Of a DNA stretch of 64,000 nt, positions 8,930-17,782 are shown piece by piece (the stretch's first letter is position 1; each line of letters starts with the position of its first letter). This DNA comes from Marinobacter aromaticivorans (lineage in GTDB: Bacteria; Pseudomonadota; Gammaproteobacteria; Pseudomonadales; Oleiphilaceae). The DNA lies in contig NZ_NIHD01000008.1 in the NCBI RefSeq assembly GCF_002806975.1, positions 62,001-126,000 of the forward strand, written 5' to 3'. A program made the position numbers and the translations under genes. The notes beneath the pieces are model-generated. The model was not told the origin of the DNA, ran no database searches, and worked only from the letters and a program-made list of their open reading frames with translations.

Positions 8930-9171
8930 AAGGCTAGCGCTGTGCTGAAGGGAGAAGCAAGCGGTTACTGATGCCTGCTTCCATCTACAGATACTATTAT
9001 CCATGCCCGGTATTACCACGCCCTTGCCGATGAATTACCTTTTGGTCAGGGTACGCCAGGCACTTCTTGCCGAAAGGTCGTGAACGTTAAATTAGGTTGT
9101 ACACTCTAGGAATTGTCGATAGCTTCCAGACAACAGATCTTATACCCGCTTCCAGTTACGGAGATGGCAAA

Positions 9172-9453
9172 ATGAACACACAGAAGCTACTGAACCTGGC
9201 ACTCGAGTGCGTTGATGCATTGGGTTACCAGCTTGATCAGATGGGCATTACCGGAAAGATCAACCGGCATAATATTGCGGCATTCCTGATGGCAGAACAG
9301 AAGCACCTTGAAGGTGAATGGGACAGCATTCAGGTGCGCGTGAACCTTCGCCGCATGCAGTTTGAACGTATTACCCGGCAGATTGAGACACGCACGGATG
9401 CGCTGATTGGCCCGATAATGTCACAGGTAAACCGGCTCCGCCCCAGCCACTGA
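9172..9453 (+). CDS. Small conserved-looking protein of unknown function
   Basis: A 93-residue, mostly helical, soluble protein with no signal peptide or recognised motif. The ATG at 9172 is preceded by GGAGATGG, a reasonable ribosome site. The C-terminal half is basic with regular heptad-like spacing (RVNLRRMQFERITRQIETR), suggesting a coiled coil or amphipathic helix. The 292 bases upstream (8880-9171) contain the minus-strand terminator and little else I can name. It ends three bases before the convergent kinase gene. Confidence 0.55.
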   Translation: MNTQKLLNLALECVDALGYQLDQMGITGKINRHNIAAFLMAEQKHLEGEWDSIQVRVNLRRMQFERITRQIETRTDALIGPIMSQVNRLRPSH

Positions 9454-9456
9454 GTT

Positions 9457-10941
9457 TCAGGCCCGGCCCGTTCCTGCCGATGCGTGAGCGCCGCCGCCAT
9501 CGGCAGAATCAACCATCTGTTCCGCCTGTGTGACTTTGATGCGCTTGCGCGAACGGATAAACGCAGGCATGCGCACAGAGACCGTCAGCCCCGGTGGCGC
9601 CTCATCCGGATAGGTATCGCTGAGCACAATCCTGCCCTGATGGATCTCTGCAACGGCACTCACCAGGCTGAGACCCAAACCATTACCCGGTAGCGAGCGG
9701 CTTTTGCCAACCCGGTAAAAGCGCTGGAATACCTGATCCTTCTCGTCGTCGGGAATACCGATACCACTGTCCCTGACCTCAAAAATCGCCTCTTCGCCCT
9801 CCCGTCTTACAACCACACCAATGGTGCCGTGCTCGGGCGTGTATTTGATGGCATTGTCAATCAGGTTGCTGATCATCTGGAAAAGCAGATCCCGGTCACC
9901 CTCTATAATGACACCCGGCTCCAGTGACTGTTCAAAGGTCTGCTCCTTGTCTTCAGAGAGCGCCTCGTAAAGCTCACAGGCGTCCGACACCAGCTCATCC
10001 AGGGCTACCTTTCTCATATCGGCGGAATTTCCCTTGGTCTCCAGGCGTGCGATGCGCAGTAGGGCATTAAAGGTTGCCAGCAACTGATCCGCCTCCGCGA
10101 CCGCGCGGCTTGCCTGCTCCCTGGCCTCGTCGTTGTCCACCGACATCAGGGTATTTTCAAGCTGGTTTCGCAGCCGGGTGAGAGGCGTGCGCAGATCATG
10201 AGCGATGCTGTCCGATACGTGCCGGATACCTTCCATCAGGTAAACAATCCGGTCCAGCATCTGGTTCAGGTTTTCCGCAAGCTGATCGAAATCATCCTCT
10301 GTGCCACGGGTGGGTATACGCAGGGAGAGGTGGCCGTTCATGATTCGTCGGGAGGTGTTATTGATAATTTCAATTCGGCGGGTTGTGCTTCGACTCATCA
10401 GAAAGCCGCCAAGCAATGCCAGCGCGAGAGTAATGCCCATACCCCAGTTAATCGCCGTTTCAATAACCCGCTTCAGGTTGGTGAGCTCGTCCACATCCCG
10501 GCCGACCAGAAGTCTCAAACCACCCTGCACCTCAAAGATGCGGGCACGGGCAAGACGCTCGGGGCCAGACCAGCCTACAGCGGGGCTGAGGGTGAAGTTT
10601 ATCCAGCCACTTTCCGAACGCGATCCCTCAGGCCAGGTTTCAAGGTTACCGGCCAGCTTGAGGAAGTCTTCGGTGGTCAACAGATAGATGGTTTTTGCAT
10701 TGGGGTCGCGGGCAACCCGCTCACGGATGATCGTGATCAGACCATTGACACCACGCCCCCGGTACTGCTCTGCCAGACCTGCGATTTCCGCCTCTATGGT
10801 CTCGTCGGTCTGGGCCGTCATGAACCCCGCTGTACGCCAGTATATAAAGGCCAGTAACAAAAACACCGAGGTGGCAAATACCACCATGTACAGCAGGGCA
10901 AGCTGGAAGGACGATGTCCTGAGCTGGCTAAGCAGTTTCAC
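9457..10941 (-). CDS. Two-component sensor histidine kinase
   Basis: A 494-residue membrane kinase. There is one membrane helix near residues 10-32, a ~130-residue periplasmic sensor without recognisable signature, a second helix (WGMGITLALALLGGFLMS) and a HAMP linker. The HisKA domain carries the phosphorylated His in SIAHDLRTPLTRLRNQLE. The ATPase domain carries NLIDNAIKYTPEHG, DSGIGIPDDE and GNGLGLSLV. The start is the GTG at 10941 (VKLLSQLRTSS), which overlaps the response regulator by 14 bases. The signal and regulon cannot be deduced here. Confidence 0.93.
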   Translation of the reverse strand: MKLLSQLRTSSFQLALLYMVVFATSVFLLLAFIYWRTAGFMTAQTDETIEAEIAGLAEQYRGRGVNGLITIIRERVARDPNAKTIYLLTTEDFLKLAGNLETWPEGSRSESGWINFTLSPAVGWSGPERLARARIFEVQGGLRLLVGRDVDELTNLKRVIETAINWGMGITLALALLGGFLMSRSTTRRIEIINNTSRRIMNGHLSLRIPTRGTEDDFDQLAENLNQMLDRIVYLMEGIRHVSDSIAHDLRTPLTRLRNQLENTLMSVDNDEAREQASRAVAEADQLLATFNALLRIARLETKGNSADMRKVALDELVSDACELYEALSEDKEQTFEQSLEPGVIIEGDRDLLFQMISNLIDNAIKYTPEHGTIGVVVRREGEEAIFEVRDSGIGIPDDEKDQVFQRFYRVGKSRSLPGNGLGLSLVSAVAEIHQGRIVLSDTYPDEAPPGLTVSVRMPAFIRSRKRIKVTQAEQMVDSADGGGAHASAGTGRA

Positions 10942-11608
10942 GTAACATGTACCCTGCACCCCGGATGGTTTGCAGCAGGGGTGTCTCGAATTCCTTGTCG
11001 ATCTTGGCGCGGAGACGGCTGATGTGTACGTCAATCACGTTGGTCTGGGGGTCAAAATGATAGTCCCAGACCTTTTCCAGCAACATGGTCCGGGTAACCA
11101 CCTGACCGGCGTTGCGCATCAGGTATTCCAGCAGCCGGAACTCCCGGGGCTGAACGTCAATATTCTGCCCCGAGCGCTTTACTGTGCGGGCCAGCAGATC
11201 CATTTCCAGATCTGCCACCCGCAGCACCGTTTCGGTTTCCGCAGACTGGCGATTCCGGCGCACCAGTGACTCGATCCGGGCAAGAAGCTCCGTAAACGAG
11301 AAAGGTTTGGTGAGATAGTCATCGCCGCCGCCGCGGAGGCCTTCAACGCGATCGTCTACATCTCCCAGTGCACTGAGTATCAAAACCGGCACCTGGTTTC
11401 CCGTGGCGCGTACCGTCTTGATGATGGAGAGCCCGTCCATACCTGGAAGCATGCGATCAACAATCATGATGTCGTATTCTTCACTGGCGGCCATCATCAT
11501 ACCTTCCTTGCCATCGGCAGCATGATCGACAACGAAGTCTGACTCCTTCAGCCCTTTAACAAGATAATTTGCTACGTCCTGATCGTCTTCGATTACCAGC
11601 GCTTTCAC
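10928..11608 (-). CDS. OmpR-family response regulator
   Basis: A 226-residue receiver plus winged-helix DNA-binding protein. The phosphoacceptor Asp is in IMIVDRMLPGMDG, the switch Thr/Ser in VLILSALG and the Lys in YLTKPFSF. The effector domain has the recognition segment TNVIDVHISRLRAKID and ends in the typical IRGAGYML. The GTG at 11608 follows a GGGAGGGG ribosome site; a TTG five codons upstream is less likely. It is the first gene of a two-gene operon with the overlapping kinase. No target can be assigned from context. Confidence 0.93.
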   Translation of the reverse strand: MKALVIEDDQDVANYLVKGLKESDFVVDHAADGKEGMMMAASEEYDIMIVDRMLPGMDGLSIIKTVRATGNQVPVLILSALGDVDDRVEGLRGGGDDYLTKPFSFTELLARIESLVRRNRQSAETETVLRVADLEMDLLARTVKRSGQNIDVQPREFRLLEYLMRNAGQVVTRTMLLEKVWDYHFDPQTNVIDVHISRLRAKIDKEFETPLLQTIRGAGYMLRETA

Positions 11609-11716
11609 TGGATCCCCTCCCAATAGCGGATTACATTAACAACAGAGTACGAATAACTCGGGACACCGGCCAGTTACCATCTTGTAAGAGGGTGTCGCCA
11701 TTGGCGACGGTCGGCT

Positions 11717-12490
11717 CTATGCCCTCATCCAGCTCAAGCTATCCGCTGTAGTGCCGGAGGGCCGGTATTCGGCGCTTACCCAGCCGTCATAATCCATTTT
11801 GTCGAGTGCAGAGAAAACATTCGAAAAGTTAATCTCTCCGGTTCCTGGCTCGTGCCGACCGGGATTATCAGCAAACTGAATGTGGCCTATCCAGGGCATC
11901 AGGCACTCCATGGTACGAATCAAGTCACCCTGCATGATTTGCATGTGATAAATGTCGTACTGCAGGCGCAGGTTACCGGCACTGGCTTCCTCGATCAGTG
12001 CAATGACCTTTCCGGATGTGTCGAGAAAAAATCCGGGCATATCGAGCCGCGAATTAATGGCTTCAAGGCACAGTGTAATGCCCTCACCCGCCAGCTTGTC
12101 AGCTGCCCAGGCGACATTGGCCACCAGCGTTTGCCAGGCGATCTCTTTGTCCAGATCCACGGTGTTCAAACCTGCCAGACAGTTGAGCCGCGTGCAACCC
12201 AGTGCCCGGGCGTATTCGATGGCCCGGTCCACTCCGGCGCGGAACTCATCAATCCGGTCCGGCAGGCAGGCAATGCCACGCTCGCCGGCATCCCAGTCGC
12301 CCGGGGGTAGATTGAACAGGACCTGGGTCAATCCATTGTCTTTCAGGGCACTACTGAGCATTTCTTTGGGCCAGGCGTAGGGGAAAAGAAACTCCACGCC
12401 GGCAAATCCGGCTTCTGCGGCTTTGGCGAAACGCTCGGGAAACGGTACCTCAGTGAACAGCATCGAGAGGTTGGCGGCAAAACGCGGCAT
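11717..12490 (-). CDS. hyi: Hydroxypyruvate isomerase
   Basis: A 257-residue TIM-barrel protein that interconverts hydroxypyruvate and tartronate semialdehyde. The N-terminus MPRFAANLSMLFTEVPF, then AAEAGFAGVEFLFPY, and the metal-site segments CLEAINSRLD and QYDIYHMQIMQGDL agree with the Hyi family. It sits six bases after garR in an operon, matching the pathway from glyoxylate via tartronate semialdehyde to glycerate. Glyoxylate carboligase (gcl), often next to this pair, is not nearby. Confidence 0.92.
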   Translation of the reverse strand: MPRFAANLSMLFTEVPFPERFAKAAEAGFAGVEFLFPYAWPKEMLSSALKDNGLTQVLFNLPPGDWDAGERGIACLPDRIDEFRAGVDRAIEYARALGCTRLNCLAGLNTVDLDKEIAWQTLVANVAWAADKLAGEGITLCLEAINSRLDMPGFFLDTSGKVIALIEEASAGNLRLQYDIYHMQIMQGDLIRTMECLMPWIGHIQFADNPGRHEPGTGEINFSNVFSALDKMDYDGWVSAEYRPSGTTADSLSWMRA

Positions 12491-12496
12491 GGCAGA

Positions 12497-13420
12497 TTAC
12501 CCTTTGAGATCAGCTTTAGAGCCGGAAACCTGTGTACCCAGACGGCTACTGTTCATATGTTCCAGCTCCAGAAGCAGTCCGCTGTGATCAGCATCGCTGT
12601 GGCCATTGGCGATCAGTGACAGGTATTCATTGTGCACCTGTTGCGACAAAGGCAAGGTCAGATTCTCCGCACGGGCTTCATCCAGGATCATACGCATGTC
12701 TTTAAGCTGGATACGGGCCGGCGCACCGGGGGCAAAATCCCGGTCAATCATGCGCTGGCCGTGCAACTCCAGAATCCGGCTACCGGCAAAGCCGCCCATC
12801 AACGCCTCACGCACCGCAGCCGGATCGGCCCCGCCCTTGGCGGCCAGCAACAGAGCTTCAGACACAGCCCCAATGGTAATCCCCACAATCGCCTGATTAG
12901 CCAGCTTGGCTAGCTGCCCCGCGCCCACAGGGCCAATCCGCGTGCACTTGCCCAACACCTCAAAGACCGGCAAAGCCCGGGACACATCGTCCTCTGAACC
13001 GCCCGCCATAATACTCAATCGTGCTTCCCGGGCCCCCAGGGTGCCACCGGAAACTGGCGCATCCACATAACCTGCACCCTGTTCCGCTGCAAGCGCAGCG
13101 TGGCGACGAGCCAGCGATGGCTGAACGGAGCTCATATCAATCATCAGAGCACCCGGCTTTATAGCTCCCATAGCACCACTTGCAACCAGCACCTGTTCAA
13201 CCACATCGCCGTTTTCCAGCATGGTAATCACCACATCTGCGGTTCGCACTGCGTTAGCGGGGGTGTCAGCAACGGTTGCCTCGCCGGCAAAAGGCTCACA
13301 CTTGCTGGCTGTGCGGTTCCACACAGTCATTGGGAAACCTGCGTCCAGAAGATTTCGGGTCATGGGGGCGCCCATCAGGCCAATGCCGAGGAAAGCGATG
13401 TGGGGGAATTTTTCAATCAC
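12497..13420 (-). CDS. garR: 2-hydroxy-3-oxopropionate (tartronate semialdehyde) reductase
   Basis: A 307-residue NAD(P)-dependent dehydrogenase of the 3-hydroxyisobutyrate dehydrogenase family. The Rossmann motif IAFLGIGLMGAPMTRNL, the substrate-binding DAPVSGGTLGA, and the catalytic Lys in GQLAKLANQAIVG are all present. It reduces tartronate semialdehyde to D-glycerate. The start is a GTG at 13420 with a weak AGAGG upstream. The pairing with hyi favours tartronate semialdehyde over 3-hydroxyisobutyrate as substrate. A long hairpin (13452-13559) ends 31 bases before the start. Confidence 0.88.
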   Translation of the reverse strand: MIEKFPHIAFLGIGLMGAPMTRNLLDAGFPMTVWNRTASKCEPFAGEATVADTPANAVRTADVVITMLENGDVVEQVLVASGAMGAIKPGALMIDMSSVQPSLARRHAALAAEQGAGYVDAPVSGGTLGAREARLSIMAGGSEDDVSRALPVFEVLGKCTRIGPVGAGQLAKLANQAIVGITIGAVSEALLLAAKGGADPAAVREALMGGFAGSRILELHGQRMIDRDFAPGAPARIQLKDMRMILDEARAENLTLPLSQQVHNEYLSLIANGHSDADHSGLLLELEHMNSSRLGTQVSGSKADLKG

Positions 13421-13451
13421 AGGAGTGGGCCTCTATCCAGCATCGGGGGAG

Positions 13452-13559
13452 GAGGCAATTGGGCAGGCCTTTCCAAAACACGCTGAAATACATCCCTGTA
13501 CGCTCGGCTCCGCCATTCATGGCTCCGCACGGTTTTGGAAAGGCCTGCCCAATCACCTC
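13452..13559. repeat. Long inverted repeat with structured apex, upstream of garR
   Basis: The arms 13452-13479 and 13532-13559 (28 bases each) are complementary at 26 positions. The 52-base apex contains TACA-TCCC-TGTA and GCCA-TTCA-TGGC, so the tip can form two mini-hairpins, giving a cloverleaf-like shape. The apex closely resembles that of the element at 57239-57342, while the arms differ. It sits between the rpoH terminator and garR. It lacks a T-run, so it is not an obvious terminator. Confidence 0.88.
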
Positions 13560-13591
13560 TTATACTTGAGTGCTATTACACACTAAACAAA

Positions 13592-13626
13592 CAAAAACGC
13601 CACCAACCGAACCGGTGGTGGCGTTT
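13592..13626 (-). terminator. rpoH intrinsic terminator
   Basis: On the minus strand, a 12-base stem AAAACGCCACCA pairs with TGGTGGCGTTTT, with an inner CC/GG extension and a T-rich tract after it. It lies about 30 bases past the rpoH stop and should end rpoH transcription before the garR region. Confidence 0.88.
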
Positions 13627-13654
13627 TCAGAACACTTGCGAAAGACTGACCCGA

Positions 13655-14515
13655 TCAGGCAGCTTCAGCCATCTGCAGGCGGATTTTCTTCATGGCATTC
13701 TTCTCAAGCTGGCGAATTCGCTCAGCGGAGATGCCGTACTTGTCTGCCAGCTGGTGAAGTGTCGCCTTGTTCTCGGACAGCCAGCGCTCACGCAGGATAT
13801 CCTGGCTGCGCTCGTCGAGCATTTCCAGAGCCTCCATCAGGCGCCCGTTGGAATCTTCGGTCCAATCCGCCTTCTCGAGCTGAACAGCCGGGTCGCTGCG
13901 TCGATCTTCCAGGTAATACGCCGGCGACTTGTAGGCGCTGTCATCGTCATCATCCATGGGGCCATCAAAGGCGGTATCCTGGGATGCCAGGCGGCCTTCC
14001 ATTTCCTGTACAACCCGGGGTTCCACTCCCAGATCATCTGCCACTGCGTGCAGTTCATCATGGCTCAACCACGCCAGCTTCTTCTTCTGACTGCGCAGGT
14101 TAAAAAACAGTTTGCGCTGGGACTTGGTTGTTGCCACTTTCACAATCCGCCAGTTACGCAGAATGAACTCGTGAATCTCGGCCTTGATCCAGTGCACGGC
14201 AAACGACACCAGCCGTACACCGTACTCCGGGTTAAAACGCTTGACGGCCTTCATGAGGCCGACGTTGCCCTCCTGAATCAGGTCGGCCTGAGCCAGGCCA
14301 TACCCTGAATAACTACGGGCAATGTGAATAACGAAGCGCAGATGGGATAATACAAGCTGGCGAGCTGCATCCACGTCTTCTTCATAGTGAAGGCGCTCTG
14401 CCAGTTCCCGCTCTTCATCCACGGTCAGTACCGGAATGCGGCTCGCGGCCTGAATGTAAGCCTCAAGATTGGCGCCCGGCACCAGTCTGTCAATGAGCTG
14501 TAAGCTCGTACCCAT
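13655..14515 (-). CDS. rpoH: Heat-shock sigma factor RpoH (sigma-32)
   Basis: A 286-residue group 3-like sigma-70 family protein. Region 2 carries [17 protein letters not shown] and [20 protein letters not shown]. The RpoH box is seen as [16 protein letters not shown]. The region 4 helix-turn-helix is at the end ([27 protein letters not shown]). It directs RNA polymerase to heat-shock promoters. The gene follows the ftsYEX operon as in many gammaproteobacteria. The ATG at 14515 has a GGAGG site upstream. Confidence 0.98.
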   Translation of the reverse strand: MGTSLQLIDRLVPGANLEAYIQAASRIPVLTVDEERELAERLHYEEDVDAARQLVLSHLRFVIHIARSYSGYGLAQADLIQEGNVGLMKAVKRFNPEYGVRLVSFAVHWIKAEIHEFILRNWRIVKVATTKSQRKLFFNLRSQKKKLAWLSHDELHAVADDLGVEPRVVQEMEGRLASQDTAFDGPMDDDDDSAYKSPAYYLEDRRSDPAVQLEKADWTEDSNGRLMEALEMLDERSQDILRERWLSENKATLHQLADKYGISAERIRQLEKNAMKKIRLQMAEAA

Positions 14516-14711
14516 GCTTTAACCTCCGAACCCGACGGCTGATAATACAGCGAATAAAAATTAGACCGCCAGGAACCTGAAAAGTTCCTGAATTACCCAA
14601 TAAAACGTTCGAAATCAACAAAATGGGGAATTCACCCTGACTTTCTCTTGCACTTCAAGCTAACGCGCAAACCCTGCCGGATTCAATACGGTTTTACCGT
14701 GATCCGGATCA

Positions 14712-15725
14712 TTAGCCACCGGCAATTTCACCCGGCTCTATATCATCCAGATGGCGCTTTACCGCCACCCATGCGCCAAGCCAGCCTAGCAGCATCGCAA
14801 TAATAATCAATGCCAGGACACCGTCAATACCCAGACCGTTGAGCGAAAAATCGCTGCGATACAGCCCAGCAAGGCGTTCAATCGGGCCGCTCAGCCACCA
14901 CAGGGACAGCTGCAGCAATATCAGGGCAACGAGGCCGCCCCCCAAACCAAACCAGGCACCTGTATACAGAAACGGCCTGCGCACAAAGCCATCGGTGCCG
15001 CCGACCAGCTTGGTTACCAGGATCTCATCACGTCGGTTCTCGATGGACAGCCTGACGGTGTTGCCGATCACCAGCACCACGGCTGCTGCAAGCAAAAGTG
15101 CCAGCGCCCAGACAGCGCGGGCAAGCAAATCGGTCATGGCGTTAAGCCGCTGCAGCCAGCCCAGGTCCACCTGAACCCGCTCAATGCTGTCCACACCTTC
15201 AATGAACGCCACTAGGCCTGCAACGCTTTCTGCAGTCCTGACTGCCTCCACAGGTGTAATCAGCAATGTATGGGGCAAGGGATTCTCATCCAGGTAATCC
15301 AGTGCCTCATCAAGCCCGGATGACGCCCGGAACTCGGCCAGTGCTCGCTCACGGTCGATCAGCTCCAGTTCCGCCACGCGTCCGTCAGCGCCGATTTCTC
15401 TGGCCAGTTCCCGGGCCTGTTCAATACTGGCGCCCAACTCCATGTAAGCGGTTACCCGGACGCTGCTTTCCCAGCCCGCACTCACCCCCTGCAGGCTGGT
15501 TAACAAAAGCAGGAGGATCACCGGCAGTGCCAGGGCTACACCCATCACTGTCCAGGTCATCAGGCTTGCGACCGGGGTCCGCCACATGCGCTCAGCACTG
15601 TCACGGGCCACTTTGCGATGATGGATAAACCAGGACCCGGTCTGTTCGCTCCAGGGCGACCGCGACACTCTGGCGCCCCGCGCAGCATCCTGCTTGCGGG
15701 ATCGGGACGAAGGATCAACGGCCAC
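14712..15725 (-). CDS. ftsX: Cell-division protein FtsX
   Basis: A 337-residue inner-membrane protein: a cytoplasmic basic N-terminus, a first helix (MTWTVMGVALALPVILLLLLTS), a periplasmic domain of ~115 residues (with ELIDRERALAEFRASSGLDE), and three C-terminal helices. With FtsE it forms an ABC-type complex that activates amidases through EnvC-like partners at the division site. The GTG at 15725 has an AGGGAGG site and overlaps ftsE by 11 bases. Confidence 0.95.
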   Translation of the reverse strand: MAVDPSSRSRKQDAARGARVSRSPWSEQTGSWFIHHRKVARDSAERMWRTPVASLMTWTVMGVALALPVILLLLLTSLQGVSAGWESSVRVTAYMELGASIEQARELAREIGADGRVAELELIDRERALAEFRASSGLDEALDYLDENPLPHTLLITPVEAVRTAESVAGLVAFIEGVDSIERVQVDLGWLQRLNAMTDLLARAVWALALLLAAAVVLVIGNTVRLSIENRRDEILVTKLVGGTDGFVRRPFLYTGAWFGLGGGLVALILLQLSLWWLSGPIERLAGLYRSDFSLNGLGIDGVLALIIIAMLLGWLGAWVAVKRHLDDIEPGEIAGG

Positions 15726-16404
15726 CGGAACCTCCCTGTGACGGGGTACCGCCGGCAACAAGACTGCCATGATCCAGAGTCAGTGTACGCCGCCCCATTT
15801 CCTTCACCAGCGCAAGGTCGTGACTGGCAATTAATACGGTGACACCCACCTGGCTGAACCGGGCAAACAGATTCATGATGTCTGCCGACAGTTGCGGGTC
15901 CAGGTTGCCCGTCGGTTCGTCTGCCAGCAACAGGGGGGGCTTGTTGACCACCGCACGGGCTATGCCCACCCGTTGCTGTTCACCACCGGACAACTGCAGG
16001 GGGTTCATTTTTTCTTTCCTGAGCAGGCCAACCTTATCCAGCGCTGCACGCACCCGGCGGCCCACGTCGCGGGGCGAGACGCCCATTACCTCCAGGGGCA
16101 TGGCAACGTTATCGAAAACCGTGCGATCGAACAGCAAATGGTGATTCTGGAACACCACACCTATGTGGCGGCGAATATAGGGAATCTGCCTTCTCGGCAG
16201 GCGGTTAAGCAGCTGACCACCAACAACCACCTCCCCGGCACTGGGCCGTTCCATCACCATGAGCAATTTCAGCAGAGTACTTTTACCGGCACCGGAGTGC
16301 CCGGTCAGAAACGCCAGTTCACCCCGGCTCAGATGAAAATTCACCTGGCGCAGCGCAGTATGGTCGCTGTCATACCGCTTGGTAACCTGACGAAATTCAA
16401 TCAT
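15715..16404 (-). CDS. ftsE: Cell-division ATP-binding protein FtsE
   Basis: A 229-residue ABC ATPase with Walker [14 protein letters not shown] near residue 35, the signature [14 protein letters not shown] and Walker [15 protein letters not shown] followed by the switch His in [10 protein letters not shown]. It drives FtsX conformational changes at the septum. The gene is 18 bases after ftsY, in the standard ftsY-ftsE-ftsX order. Confidence 0.97.
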   Translation of the reverse strand: MIEFRQVTKRYDSDHTALRQVNFHLSRGELAFLTGHSGAGKSTLLKLLMVMERPSAGEVVVGGQLLNRLPRRQIPYIRRHIGVVFQNHHLLFDRTVFDNVAMPLEVMGVSPRDVGRRVRAALDKVGLLRKEKMNPLQLSGGEQQRVGIARAVVNKPPLLLADEPTGNLDPQLSADIMNLFARFSQVGVTVLIASHDLALVKEMGRRTLTLDHGSLVAGGTPSQGGSGGR

Positions 16405-16422
16405 GGCGGACTATCCGGTAAA

Positions 16423-17625
16423 TTATTCAGCAAACAGGGCATCCACAAAGGTCTCGGCATCAAAGGTACGCAGGTCGTCTACCTGCTCGCCCACACCAAT
16501 AAAACGGATAGGAAGCTGCAACTGGCGGGCAATAGCAAACACGATACCGCCTTTGGCCGTGCCGTCCAGTTTCGTTAAGGTAATGCCAGTTACGCCAACC
16601 GCTTTCTGGAACACTTGCGCCTGGCTCAGGGCGTTCTGCCCCGTTCCCGCGTCCAGTACCAGCATGACTTCGTGGGGCGCCGTGTCGTCCAGCTTTTTCA
16701 TTACCCGGACCACCTTTTCCAGTTCGCTCATCAGATTGTCTTTGTTCTGCAACCGGCCGGCAGTATCGGCAATCACAACATCCACACCACGGGACTTGCC
16801 TGACTGAATCGCATCAAAAATCACCGAGGCACTGTCTGCCCCCGTGTGCTGGGCAATAACAGGCACATCATTTCGCTCACCCCAGACCTGCAACTGTTCA
16901 ACCGCCGCAGCACGGAAGGTATCACCAGCGGCCAGCATGACCGACTTGCCCTCACTCTGGAATTTTTTGGTGAGCTTGCCAATCGTGGTGGTTTTACCTA
17001 CGCCATTCACACCAACCATCAGAATTACGTATGGCTTCTGCGCCGCATCCAGGATCAGCGGCCTGGTAACATCCTTGAGCAGGCCATGCAGCTCGTCGCG
17101 CAGAGCCTTGCGCAGGGCCTCGCCATCTTTCAGCTGATTGCGTCGGAGCTTGTCGGTAAGGGCTTCAATTATTTCCGACGTTGCCGTCACCCCCACATCC
17201 GCCATAAGCAGCGTGGTTTCAATTTCTTCCAGCAGGTCTTCATCGATTTTCTTGCCGATTGAGAACAGATCCGCCATACCACCGGTAAGGCTTGCACGGG
17301 TTTTGCCCAGACCCTGTTTGATGCGCTCGAAAACACTGAGCTGGGGCTCTGCTTCTGGTTCAGGTTCAGGGCTTATTTCCGGCTCGGGTGCCGGCTCAAC
17401 CTTCGGCTCAGGGGCGGCCGGGGGCTCCTCGGTGGTAACCTCCGGTGCGGCTTCAGCGGCTTTTTTCTCGACCGGCGCCTTGGGCTCAGGACCTTTCAGC
17501 GCCTCCGGTTTGCGGTGGGGAACCGGCTTTGGGCGCGGCACACGGCGGCGGTTGCTGGCAATATCCAGAACAAACACGAGTACAAGAAGGGCCAGAAGGC
17601 CGACTGAAATCCACTCTGCCATCAT
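16423..17625 (-). CDS. ftsY: Signal recognition particle receptor FtsY
   Basis: A 400-residue GTPase. It begins with a hydrophobic N-terminal segment (ISVGLLALLVLVFVLDIA), followed by a basic, then a Pro/Glu-rich acidic A domain of about 75 residues. The NG domain starts near residue 100 with G1 VGVNGVGKTTTIGKL, DTAGR and TKLDGTAKGG motifs. It docks ribosome-SRP complexes at the membrane. The strong N-terminal helix makes a stably membrane-bound receptor likely. Two adjacent ATGs are possible starts. Confidence 0.96.
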   Translation of the reverse strand: MMAEWISVGLLALLVLVFVLDIASNRRRVPRPKPVPHRKPEALKGPEPKAPVEKKAAEAAPEVTTEEPPAAPEPKVEPAPEPEISPEPEPEAEPQLSVFERIKQGLGKTRASLTGGMADLFSIGKKIDEDLLEEIETTLLMADVGVTATSEIIEALTDKLRRNQLKDGEALRKALRDELHGLLKDVTRPLILDAAQKPYVILMVGVNGVGKTTTIGKLTKKFQSEGKSVMLAAGDTFRAAAVEQLQVWGERNDVPVIAQHTGADSASVIFDAIQSGKSRGVDVVIADTAGRLQNKDNLMSELEKVVRVMKKLDDTAPHEVMLVLDAGTGQNALSQAQVFQKAVGVTGITLTKLDGTAKGGIVFAIARQLQLPIRFIGVGEQVDDLRTFDAETFVDALFAE

Positions 17626-17782
17626 AAAGTCATACCATCAGTCTGAATGGGCGGGACAAACAAAGCGCACATTCTAGCAGACTGTCCCGTGGAAGTGAGG
17701 ATGCCCCGGAATATCGGCAATACCCCGATTTCCGATAAGATATGCCGGCAATACAGAACATCACGCCACCCGGAGCCAATTC

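Noticed and set aside
11717..13420. A possible complete glyoxylate carboligase operon around hyi-garR
   Set aside because: No gcl or glycerate kinase gene is present; the flanking genes are a two-component system and rpoH.
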